A stretch of 64,000 bases of DNA from NCBI GenBank assembly GCA_936440205.1, contig OW387145.1:10291396-10355395 (forward strand). The letters run 5' to 3'. Positions 23,176 through 34,576 of the stretch are shown piece by piece (the stretch's first letter is position 1; every line of letters begins with the position of its first letter). The notes under the pieces were generated by a model. The model made no database searches, was not told the DNA's origin, and worked only from the letters and a program-made list of their open reading frames with translations. The DNA is from Lepidonotus clava (Eukaryota > Annelida > Polychaeta > Phyllodocida > Polynoidae). The position numbers and the translations under genes were made by a program.

Positions 23176-23643
23176 TTAACATTCACAATGAAATGCCTTT
23201 ATGAAGCTACAATCTTCAAACCAATGCTCCCCCTTTTCTTCACAATTCTTGAGCATTGATCTTAGATTTCCTGAAATCAATTCACATATATAAAACTCAG
23301 GGAAAGACTCAGATGCAATATCAACCAGTTGCTTGAACTCGTCTGTCTCAGAAATAAGAATGTTTTCTCCCCTGCACTCTGCATCAAAAAAGATAATTTC
23401 AAGAGATGAAAGTTTCATTGCTGACCAAGATTGTTAATTTTCATTGGACATTTTGTACACAATGCTATCAATACCATCCAACTTTGTGAGGAAGTTATCC
23501 AGTGTTGACACGAGGTTGTAGAATCGTTGATGATTTTCATGTTTATCTGTTGGATCTTCGACCATAGACGTGTAGATATCATCTATCTGTTCATTTTCAA
23601 TGGGCACTACCAGTCTGTAGATTGTTATGTCCTCGTAACACAT
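23176..23643 (-). pseudogene. Arm paralogue 1, right copy, nonsense-interrupted
   Basis: Mirror of 12426-12893 but with TAA at 23434-23436 where the left arm has GAA (Glu), in the MSNENEQ stretch just before SWSAMKLSS. The rest is the same apart from one visible Met-to-Leu change after 'DEFKQ'. The truncated product would be about 69 residues. Together with the left-arm lesion in paralogue 2, each arm has lost a different paralogue, while one intact copy of each survives across the pair. Confidence 0.65.
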
Positions 23644-23739
23644 TACCTGGAGTTCCACGCCCCCTAGATTCAAAATCAGAAAAGGAAAATAAAAATTGAT
23701 TTGTATAAAAGACACACTATGTTCAGACATATGATATAT

Positions 23740-26032
23740 GTTAGATAATGAGTATATGAATAAATATTTAGGTTTAAATAGTAGCATTATAAGTTCCACT
23801 TTCCCTAAGTTGACAAAGTGTTTCAATAGGTTTATACATGATAGTTAAAGTTTGGAATTGTATATGTTGCATGACATTAATTTATAGGGTAATGTTATAT
23901 TATGTGTAATACATATGCAATAGAATGATTTATAATATGGTATTTTACAAGTAAATAGCATAGGTCTAGAGATGGGTTCTAGGCAGGCTTGGTCAATGGC
24001 ATGGAGTTAGTTTTAGCCAGAGCAAACAACCCCCATTATACAAGCACTAAGCTTGCAGTACAAAGCACCCTAGGCTAATCCAGAGTTAAGGACAATCGCG
24101 CCATTATAGATCTAGTATTCAGATTTTCTCAAAATCTTCCATAATGAAAGTTATATCTCTAAAGGTGCCAAAAAAAACAAAAAAGGTATAGGTCACCATG
24201 GGAACTTTTCAGTGAAATCACTTTCTTTGTGTGATGATTTCGAAAAAATTGAGTATTTTGAACCAAATTTAAATAACATCTCATTTCCATACTATTTTCA
24301 AATAAAAGATATGACAAACTGTTAGAAGTCTGTAATAGGAGGACATTGATATAGACAATTTAATTAGGGAGCATTCAAAAAGAATTCAAAGGGTAATATG
24401 CATTTTCATTGTTGAAATCTTCAAATTGAAACCTTAAAAAATGGAAAAATCTGAAAATAGGCATACATACAAGAAAATTGAATATTCAGAAAATCTTAAA
24501 ATTGATATATATCATGGAGAAGGCCATAGGCTATTATTTGGAGCCATAAAAATAGGGGGTCACCAGATGAACTTGGCCAGAAAAGCTGAGAATTTGTTTT
24601 GAGATATAAAATTACTTAAAATGGATATTTATGTGTTTTCTCCATAAATCCACATTAAACCTTACCTGACAGATAATTTTAATATTTTGTATTTTACCCA
24701 AAAGACTCACTGCCATGTGAAAGCATGTTATATCTTTGTACAGTACGTATTAAAAGAAATGCAGGAAAAAAACTAAATGTTTCCTTTTAAAAACATTTTT
24801 CTGAATTTACAAAATTCCAACAAAACTAGTCTTATTTGGCCATAGTAATCTCCAAAAGTATTTCTAATAATGTATTTTTCTATTTCAATTATGACTTACC
24901 AAACATATTTGAACAATTTTGCAAGATTTGAAAAAGATTGAGATATTTAGATTTTTTGAGTATTTGGAAAATGGCGCGATTGTCCTTAAATAGAACCGGG
25001 TCACACTCCCCGTATGAGGGCTTCACAACGGGTAACCATAACCTGCAGGGCAACCATATACAACACACTCCCATACTGGCCTCCCCGTGAGACACACATA
25101 TTTCACCATGTCTCCCCTAGGATCCTTTCCCTTTTCACCTCACCCACTGACTGAGGAAACCAGGTCTGTACCTATATTTTATGGTTCTATTGTGTCAATT
25201 CTTGGCAGGGCTTAAAAATGTAACTTCCAACTCCTGGTCATTATAGAATAGGGGTAGGGCTAGCCTTGCCAATAATAGGCAGTTTTAAGGTGGGTAAATC
25301 AGTTAGGTTATAAATGGGACTATAGAATAGTTATTTGTTGATTGATTTGTAGCCTACACATGGCAGTGGCATATTGTATAAGGTATAATGGAATTGTTGT
25401 AATTTGTTCGGTTAGGAAGTGCTTAGTTATGAATTGTTTGTATGAATTGGTTAATTATGCATTATTTATGCATTATTCATGGTAGTATTAATTAAGGTGG
25501 CTGAGAAGGTATTTTAAGGAATTTATGAGTATTTTTGGATTAGGCATAAGGCCTGGGTGGTGTTACTAAGGCAGCCACCAGTTTGAGATGTGCATATTAT
25601 GGCAGACTGACCAAAGTTAACCTTATATTGTTAGTTGTGTTATAATAGGCATTATAGCCAATCTGTTGCTATCAATTAGTGAGATTATTATTATTGTTAC
25701 AGTATGTAGAAGGGAAATAAATAGGATTTATGATTGAATTGCTGTTGTGTTGTCTCTGCGGAATATGTGCCTCTGAATGCTTAGCAACCTTGACACTGCA
25801 GTAAGTCGGCTATAACAAAGATCCCCGGTTACCTCAGATATCACAACCTATCCCTCGTAATATCTAAATATGCTCCTTCACGATAAATACACATATTTAT
25901 ATTTTATATTCCTTTTGGTCAATAAGTTGTTGAAGCAATCGCAATGCCTTACCAAACCAAGCAGCCACATTTAAATGGAACACCTCAATAAGTCAAAGAT
26001 ATAAAGGATAAAATATTACCCTCCTCCCTTAC
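23740..26032. mobile_element. 2.29-kb insertion specific to the right arm
   Basis: The left arm reads straight through ('gatctagtaatatatatcat'), while the right arm is interrupted between 'gacatatgatatat' and 'atatatattaccagatc', so about 2293 bases were inserted (or lost from the left) at an AT-repeat. A short ATAT duplication is possible but ambiguous. No terminal inverted repeats, poly-A or ORF were found. It contains a complete TTAA-type MITE at 24090-24985. Class unknown. Confidence 0.6.
24090..24985. mobile_element. TTAA-flanked MITE nested in the right-arm insertion
   Basis: An 896-base element with inverted termini GGACAATCGCGCCATT, flanked on both sides by TTAA (24086-24089 and 24986-24989). 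TTAA target duplication is characteristic of piggyBac and Kolobok superfamilies. The interior is AT-rich without a transposase, so it is non-autonomous. It lies wholly inside the right-arm-specific insertion, so it is either part of that unit or a younger arrival. Confidence 0.75.
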
Positions 26033-28981
26033 ATATATATTACCAGATCTATTGATTTCTAAGACTTTACGTTACATTTAGTGTTATGGGAAAAGAATAC
26101 CAGTCACTTCAAATCTTTTATATTCTCAAATGATGAACAGTATTGAAAGGAAACTGATAATTAAGCTATTCCTTAAGTATAGACACCAGTGGGTGGGGCA
26201 TCAACGGCATGCCTCCCTTTAAATACAATTACAAGATTTGTTTTTCATAGTATATCCAAATAGAAAGTATCATTGAATAACCTTCAAATAACCATATGTA
26301 ACCATATATGTTACCATATATAAATAATCTAAAAAAATTATTATATTCCAATTTATTATTTGAACATTAATAGCTCACTTAATATTTAATCTAAAGCTTT
26401 GAAACTTTTAATACTTCTTCTTGATATGTAAATGGAGGTATGCATGTCTTAAAATTTTGATATAGTTCCTAGTTCTGTTTTTATGAACTGAATTCTTTTT
26501 ACAAATTATTCTAAAAGTTTTCCCGTTTTGTTTGCCATTGTTTTCAACCATAAAATCTAATCTAAGCCCTTTAACAAAATTCTGACACACGTTTTTCCTG
26601 TATATGCATGTTGTAAAAGTGTGTGTAACAGCAAGTACTAAGTCCATGTCTCTCCAAAATTTTCCTTCTATCAGAATGCATATGACATGAACTTTAAAAT
26701 GATCCATTTTCACCCCTCTGTTTATGTCAAGATTCTTTGATTGTAGAAATCAATCTGAAAAGAGATATCCAAAAAAGAAACGAAAAAAAATCTTAGTCTT
26801 GTGAGCACATACATTTGCAAAGGTGGAATGAATTAAAAGATTTTAAAAACAAATAGAACTATCAGAACTTTAGTGTTATTCTATTCCCCATACATGTGCA
26901 TGTTTTCAGAAAATAAATTTCATGCCAATGTAACCCAGACTGATAGAAACCCAACAACATCACACATGGGGAGCCTATAGATAACAAATACAAATAGATG
27001 ACAACTAGATGATAACAATGTCTTACCTGCTGCTCCTGATTACCAACTCCTTCAGCATTCATAAGAGAAGAATGGTTATAATGTGAAATCTTTTCCTGTA
27101 TTGAAAACTCCTGGAGATGGTGCTGTACTATTATTTGTTCTGTCTCCTGAACATATATATAAAATATTCCTTCAGCATTCATGTGAGAAGAATGGTTATG
27201 TGAAATCCTTTGCTGTATTGAAAACTCCTGGTGATAGTGCTTTACTATTATCTGTTCTGTCTCCTGAACATATATCCTTATGATTCTGCTCTGCTCTGGA
27301 CTGACTTGTGAACAAGTATAGACTGATCAAGATTGAGGCCTTGCCTTTATCCTCTAGACTGTGGGATGAGTGACAACCCACATAACTGTTCATTATCCAA
27401 TTATCTCATTAGTTCTATCATTTGCTCCTTCTACAATAATCAACTGAGAATTATCATGGTTATACCCCCAATAGATCTCTCCTTGATTTTGCCTGGGTCC
27501 ATATATTCAAATAATCATGAAAGATTCACCAAGATAGTATGCCAATTTTATGCCATAATGAGTATATAAATATTCATAAATAGATCCTTGGTTCATGTTC
27601 TTACCAACCAATAGAATGATTAGACTAACAAGCACCATCTTGTCAATACTCTATGCTACTTTAACAGCTTAATGAATACAAGTCTAGTGTACAAATAACA
27701 CAATAACATGCATCAGAATAGTTAAACCTTCATCAAGTCAATAATTATACCAAATTATCTCCAAATCATTATGGGAACTATCCAAAGTAACAAGCTCCTC
27801 ATTAACAATTCTCTATGGTAGTTTAACTCATTGATAGGTACAGGTCTGATGTGGGATGTATCAAATTAATGCACATTACAGTAATCAGACCTCAATCACA
27901 GCAGTGTGTATAACCTTATATTATAAAGTTACAATTACCATGATAATTTGGAGTCATTTTACCCATCACCCCTCACAATTATGAGAGTGTTCAACCCAAC
28001 CACAGACATGATTATACCCATATGTTACAATCACATCCTCAATATCAATATTATGTCTCATTTTGATATTATGTTCTCCCATTATGTGATTAGTGATCAG
28101 ACTAACAAGCTCATTTTGATAATCATCCTCAGTATTTAACCACAGTAATAGACTGAGATCTAGCATGAGAGGGACCCATACTAATACATCATTATGTATA
28201 ATGGCATGTTAATTGTGTATAGTTAATACCATTTAATAGAATTACTGTCATGCTCAAGGTTATACTAATGCATCATTTTGTTATTATGTTCCCCATTATG
28301 TGAATTCTCAGACTAACAAGCTCATTATGACAATCATCCTCAGTATTATACACAGTAATAGCTTGAGATATAGTATGAGAGGTACCCATACTAATACATC
28401 ATTATGTATAATGGCATTTTAATTGTGTGTAGTAAATACCACTTAATAGAATTACTGACATGCTCAAGGTTATAATAATGCATCATTTTGTTATTATGGT
28501 CCCCATTATGTGAATTCTCACACTAACAAGCTCATTATGGCAATCATCCTCAGTATTTAAACACAGTAATAGTTGAGATCTAGAATGAGAGGGTCCCATA
28601 CTATTGCCTCATTATGTATAATGCCATTTTAATTGTTGGTAATGCAGTTAATTAATTTAATACTGCATTAATTATGCATCAACAATGGAAATTGAATTAA
28701 TTAGTGGTGATTATGTTAATCGCCCACTATTTAAATGTAACTGATAATGATTGGTATAATTGTTGTTAATTAGACACAATTAACCATTCATAATAACCCT
28801 TAATTACAGACTCATTAGTCACGCCTCATTACCCCCACATAATTGGTATAATTATTGTTAATTACACACAATTAATGATTAATAATTACCCTAAATTACA
28901 GTCTCATTAGTCACGCCTCATTACCCCCAAAATTTGTTGTGTTGGTTGTGGTCCCCAGCAAACCCCACCCTCTATACTACT

Positions 28982-31900
28982 TCTCCCTATCTACCACCCT
29001 CATTCCTGGCACGTGCCCATGCACCCAGGCCCGAGGAATGAAGTGGTTACTTACGGTCGAACTAACAGAACCTAAAGCACCGGAGCATAAATCCTCTATG
29101 CCCCACTTTCGCATCATATTAGTAATATTGGAGTTCCCGCAGTTGGATCTTGTTGATACATAGGAGCATATGTGGGACTAATTTAGGATGCAGACATTAA
29201 GGCTCATCTAATAAGATAGAACAGGGTGCCACAAGGTTTGTACATAAGTTGTGCTATTCTAAAAATTATGACACATGAGTAGCGCATCAGAAATGATAAA
29301 TGGGGTGCAGGGCAAAACAGGTCCATCTATTAGGGCTGAGGATTAAGGGTCCAAATAGTGTTCTGACCTTCCGTCCCAACAACATTATAGCAGTATACAT
29401 ATATATGTTCACATTAAAGGTTTACATTATTTTCCAGAATTTTAGCCTAATTACGATGTCCACATTATCATCATTGCAAGTGTAGCTATTACAGTGTGTA
29501 AACCAGCTTTAGGTGAAGCTGTGATAAAGATCCCAATTAGGTAAAGTTTGCAGACTTTTAGATAAGAATTAGAAAAATATATTCCAGATATTTGACAAGT
29601 ATACAAGATTTCATGACTGTACTTATTGAGGCCACCTCGTATGGACTTTCACTCATATTCAAACTTGACAAAGAGCAGGTAGACTGCAGTCCAAATAGAC
29701 ATATCCCAAGTCCTATAGCATTGTTGGTGGGATCTTTGACCAGTCTGAGCACTGACATGCTCACCAGTAGTATCACAGTGATGATCAGCACAGGCAAGGC
29801 AATCTGTTACCAATTTGAGCTGTCCCTATAAGATTTAATTTCACATCATTGCATTGGATGACCTCAGTGAATGTGATGTTTCCAATTCAGGGCACAGTTT
29901 CCAATCCAGGGCACATCAATAATCTAAAACTGTTATTGCTGCCCTGTCCTCATACTATCACTTAGATTTATCGCCCCATGGAAGTGAAAATCCCCAGAAA
30001 TCTGTTATTTATATTAAAGGAGAAGCGCAAAGGCATTTTTGAACATGAAATACGTTAACCTTTCATCTATTTATTCATGTAAGGTTAAACAATGTTTCCT
30101 TTTACATATGGTTATCTAAACAAACTAAATCTAAATGCAACAGTCAGATTGACCTTGTAAACAGGTATACCTCCATGCAACACATGCAGGCAAGGCTTGT
30201 GACGTCACATGAGGCATTAGTTTATCATTATGGCCTATGGGCCAAATAAAAGTCCATATAATTTACAAACTATAGTTGAGAAAAATCTGTAACTTTCAGA
30301 ATTATTTGTTAAGTATTTGAATTTTCCCCATTATTTTTTACATAATTTTGAAAGTTGTAGTTTCAGAGTTATACATTTTCAAACTTGACTCACTTCTATG
30401 CACTAAATAGGCCCAATGCCTCCCCGGACATCATGGGCTCTGCCCAGGGTTGCCTCCTACAAATTTGCACTGGAGGTGTGAGAGTGGCCTCACACTTATA
30501 ACAATAGACCTCATACCTATTGTTTGGATACTGAGGCCGTTCTGCACTATATTATACATTAAAATAGACATCACTGAGTTACTCTACAGGGATATCTTTA
30601 GTTTGAAACATTTCTTTTCGCGTGAGCTTTAAAATAGGGCACTTTTGGTCATCGCTAGTATTGGAGATTTAATTGCCTATTAGATGTTTGGGGAAGTGTT
30701 GTGGGTCTTCATGGAGGTTTTGTTGATGCTAAAAGTGGTTTTGTGGACTTTTACTGCAAGTTCTGTTACCACCAACGCACCATAGGAAATAACATAGATA
30801 CACCAGACGGATTCAATTCTTAAGAGTAGTAGCTATAGTCTGTTTCACCATAATTATCTCTGCTAGAGCATGTTTTAGAAATGGCTATGTATGTTGGGTG
30901 TAGTTATAGTTTAGATTGTCTGCTGTTCAAAGGCAAATGTTCAAACCAAAATAAAAATGAAAATGAAAAATAAGTTATAGATAACATAAATGTCTTGATC
31001 ATCTAAAAACCTCAAAAAATTGATTTCAGGAACATCTGCTAATGTTCTGCTAGAAGGTACTGTTGCATTTGAAAAGGAGGGGGGACACTTTTGGAGGAAT
31101 CTGGATTATGTCTATAGGTTGTAGGAAGTACGCCTCCCAACTGGTTTGCAGAAAATAGGAGGGCAGCCCCCTCCCATCCCCCTTGGTTGGCCCATTCATC
31201 AATCATAGGCATATATAGCTATCATATTAAAATAATAGGGATATAAAGATTACAATTTGACCATCTGCTTCTGTGTTACAATGAATGAGTCCCTTCTATC
31301 TATATTCTTTCTTAATTTTAAAATGCTCTGAAATATGCATTGGATTTATACAGGTACCTATGCTTGGTTTCAAAAATTTCTAACTCCCCTCTCTCCCCTT
31401 GTCTTTGATGCATATTCAATGTAAGGACCCCTGGTTTTTATCACATTATTGCAAACTTGGTATAGTTCTCAGTCCTGGTTCATTTGTTTCATTCGGTTTA
31501 TGTTCATTGACCTTTTCAATCTTAACCTTATCTCAATATGGAAACTTGGTATGCTAGGTTTAGTCATCATTCGCATTATGCTATAGTCCGCTAATTATGT
31601 TGTTATCTGCAGCTGATTGTGTGGGAAGCAAGGATTGCTAATATGGGATGCTTAACGTCATCATGGTGACTCCCACTATGACACTCTGTGCTAACCACTA
31701 CAAATGATAGAGCTATGTCTGTACAGAGAGAATTATACTATATAGTATAATTTTCTCTGGTCTGTATCACCCTTTTCCACAGTGTGAACAAACTTGCTAT
31801 GAAGTCCTGAAAAAGGCAAAACAGACAGAGTATTAACAGATTCACATATGGGGCACCATGGTTGCAATATTTCACACACAAAAAAAGCAAAGCCAACAGT

Positions 31901-32598
31901 CAGCTTTACACATCTTAGTATACCTATGATATATATTTGATCTGGTTAAGTAAACATCACTGTTATTCATGCCATTGTCATATAACAAGCAAAAGGTATT
32001 GAACTAAAATTTCCTTTTTATTAGGCTTATTGAAGCATCAATTGAACATTTCTTTTTTCAAATCTATCTATTCCAATCACAAAGTACAAGTTTTCTTCCT
32101 TGGCTATTAATGCACATAATTATATATGTAGTTACACATATACAGGACAATACAGTTACAATTAAATGATGAGTAATGACCTATTGTGTAATGATGGAGA
32201 CAAAGTACAGAATTCACTGTGTTGTTCACCGTGTTGTTTCAATTACTCCATTAACATTTAGTGCAATGATAAAACAATATCTATTTATATAATGGAAGTA
32301 TGACAACAGTGTGTTTTATCTGTCAGTTACATCGAATACAAAATACTGTTTTCAAAGCATCCTTAATTTTATATCTTTTGACTGTACAAAATTAAGCCCC
32401 AAAGGGTAAGGCATTACATATGACTGTGTGTTAACGTTGTTGTCTTCACGGATGCACATGATGAATAGATTCCTCTTGATATTGAGTCGGACTTGTACTC
32501 AGTTGTTGATGTTTCTCTTTTGTTTTGTTTCATACAAAGATAGCCAAAACAAGACAACGCTCTAAAGGTTTGTCTAGTTTAGGGCCTAGGTGGTAGAC
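28982..32598. other. Intergenic, little recognisable
   Basis: Low-GC sequence beyond the palindrome. I see a perfect 22-base palindrome AATTATACTATATAGTATAATT at 31731-31752, flanked by agagag/ttctct, probably the core of a small foldback. A duplicated phrase 'ccaattcagggcacagttt' / 'ccaatccagggcacatcaa' occurs near 29881-29920. ORFs of 60-80 residues occur but none has recognisable domains or splice context. Confidence 0.5.
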
Positions 32599-32824
32599 TT
32601 ATTGAACATTAGTAGATTTTGCAGGTTCTCCAGTTTCTGATATCTGCCCCGGCCCACTAGATAAAGTGTGTTCTTGTTTCGCTCCTTCAATGATAAGGTG
32701 TGATATATTTGCATGCATTGTCAGTTCAATCTGAACCCAACCTTGATTTAGGTCCAACTCAATTATTTGAGTGGTAGGGTTATAGGCCTCTTGCGATTGG
32801 GAAAGGACGCTCTTCATCAAATAA
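32599..32824 (-). CDS. Possible terminal exon of an unidentified gene
   Basis: On the minus strand a pyrimidine-rich acceptor ('tttctctcctgtag') precedes an open frame of 75 codons ending TAA. It reads LMKSVLSQSQEAYNPTTQ, then LDLNQGWVQIELTM, ISHLIIEGAK and a Ser/Gly-rich tail SSGPGQISETGEP. The 'W..I.L.....LIIEGA' pattern faintly recalls beta-sandwich modules such as MAM, but this is not enough to assign it. Upstream exons were not found; they could lie in the 33-34 kb region or be absent. Confidence 0.3.
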
Positions 32825-33340
32825 CTACAGGAGAGAAATATACATTGACAGAGCAAACTAGGTGACCTTCTAAGGAACGTGAGATATGAGTTAAGAAAAG
32901 TATTCTTATGAAGGTATGTTACAATCAGGCAAGATACAGGTACATTTATATTGTACATGTCACTCTCAAATATTGTATATAATCTCATTATTACCATTAC
33001 ATATAAACAGTGTAGAGAGTTCAAAGAGGAAAATGGAGGAGGAATTGAAGCTAGTACATGTGAAACACAATGAATTTATACATATTGGGGGTTTGACATG
33101 GATGCATTAGAAGGATCATGGAGATATAATAACAGTTTTTATTCAGTTTCAATTCAGGATAATGTGATATGTTATCAGACGAGGCAGAGAGATGTTGCTT
33201 ATTTCCAAACAGGGGCCAAAACAGGTTTATATTTAGATTTAAAGCAGGATTAAGAATAGATTAAAGTAGTTTTATTTTAATTTCATGTTTATCCTGGCCT
33301 TCCTCTGTGTATGGTATTTTCTGTGGAACAAAATTACATG

Positions 33341-33556
33341 CAGTGTCCGAAATTAAGCTAAATACTTGTGCACCTGCTGGGTGCACAATTCTTGAAGCTG
33401 TGCAACCGAAATTTGGTCTGTGCACCATCCTCATATATAGGAATTGTAAAAGCCATGAAAAAGATGCACAGTACAGGTGCACAGCTTAAACAATCGTGCA
33501 CCCGGCCGTGAATATGTATGTGCCGTGTGCAGGGCGCAGCTTAATTTCAGACACTG
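33341..33556. mobile_element. MITE with CAGTGTCCGAAATTAAGC ends (copy 2)
   Basis: A 216-base element, the same length as copy 1, with termini CAGTGTCCGAAATTAAGC and GCTTAATTTCAGACACTG. Exact 5-bp flanking ACATG lies on both sides (33336-33340, 33557-33561). The interior carries the same 'gtgcacctgctgggtgcac' theme. The clean duplication defines the element boundaries for the family. Confidence 0.75.
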
Positions 33557-33726
33557 ACATGGTATGCAACGTTGAATCCAAAATATATCTAACTTTCATA
33601 TTATAAATAATGATAATGTATGGTTAATTATTTGTATAGTATAACCATTTAGCAGATTACAAACATTGTTTAAAAAGATTTGTGCATGATAAAGTCACAT
33701 GAATAATGAAATGGTGAGAGCAGTAG

Positions 33727-33806
33727 AGCAAAATCAAGGAAATTTATGAACTAATTGTCATAATAATATTATGACAATTTTGTTTATAAATTTCCTTGAT
33801 TTTGCT
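33727..33806. repeat. Near-perfect 80-bp foldback
   Basis: 'agcaaaatcaaggaaattta' at the left end is mirrored by 'ataaatttccttgattttgc' at the right end, and the centre 'attgtcataat-aat-attatgacaat' is itself a perfect stem. The whole can fold into a hairpin with one small internal mismatch zone. There are no coding features. It may be a tiny foldback transposon or a replication-generated palindrome. Confidence 0.75.
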
Positions 33807-34067
33807 ATCAAATATATTATATTTGATTGTTCTGATATTGGACTATAAACAGGTTTAGTAATAAATCTGTGTATAAATTAGAAAAAACAAATCAAGTTTC
33901 AGACGATGCAAAAGTGAGCTATAAGAACAATCTTACAACATATTGATTATATTAGTTCAAATAAGATCAGGAATTGTCACTACATATCCTACATGCAGAA
34001 AGTTGCATGTCGGTACAATTTGATACAAAAAAAGTGTTTCTTCTCTTTTTGTAAGGTGTTTGCCAAT

Positions 34068-34108
34068 AAAGAAAGAAAGGAAGAAAGAAAGAAAGAAAGA
34101 AAGAAAAA
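34068..34108. repeat. (GAAA)n microsatellite
   Basis: About ten units of gaaa with one gaag variant. It generates low-complexity Lys/Glu/Arg or Ser/Phe open frames on both strands that should not be read as genes. Confidence 0.9.
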
Positions 34109-34576
34109 TACAAAAACCTTCTCCAAAATATTCTCCCCTTCCCTCTCCCTGGAGCCAACCAAACATGTTGTATTTCAGACACATTTGAAATAGGTGCTAA
34201 ATTTGGGAAGAAACATAAACATGCTTATACACAAGGCCACCTGCAAATAAAATGCCTATAGTTTTATGGTTCGGATCAAACCCCAACCTTCATTAAGGCA
34301 CTGGACATATTCCAATCCCTCACCAGCCTTTCAGGGAAGCTGCCTTATCATAAAAGAAAACTACTTCAATGCATGCATTATAATTATTTTCCATTAGATT
34401 ATACCTCATTGTATCATCTGTAACAGTAGGTGTGATCTAAGATATAAAAAGATGATGCATTTAATGAAAGGTGTACAATTCATGATATAAAAGTTACCTT
34501 GTTAATTTATATGTCTGTTTAAGTTCCAGTCAATACCAGTCCATTGTGACGCAAAATAAACTCACCAAAGGAGACC

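Larger units (their letters stand above)
19316..28981. repeat. Right arm of giant inverted repeat
   Basis: Reverse complement of 9374-17735. Its length is 9666 bases including a 2.29-kb insertion (23740-26032) lacking in the left arm, so shared sequence is again about 7.4 kb. The mirrored order from the centre outward is: truncated MITE (19316-19520), CpG patch (19930-20055), paralogues 3, 2 and 1 on the minus strand, duplicated 123-bp block, AT-rich tandem arrays. It ends abruptly at 28981 ('ctctatactact'). Confidence 0.95.

Noticed and set aside
29558-29831. Two overlapping 79-codon ORFs on opposite strands with hydrophobic stretches
   Set aside because: Neither shows a known family motif or flanking splice signals; could be a decayed exon but unsupported.
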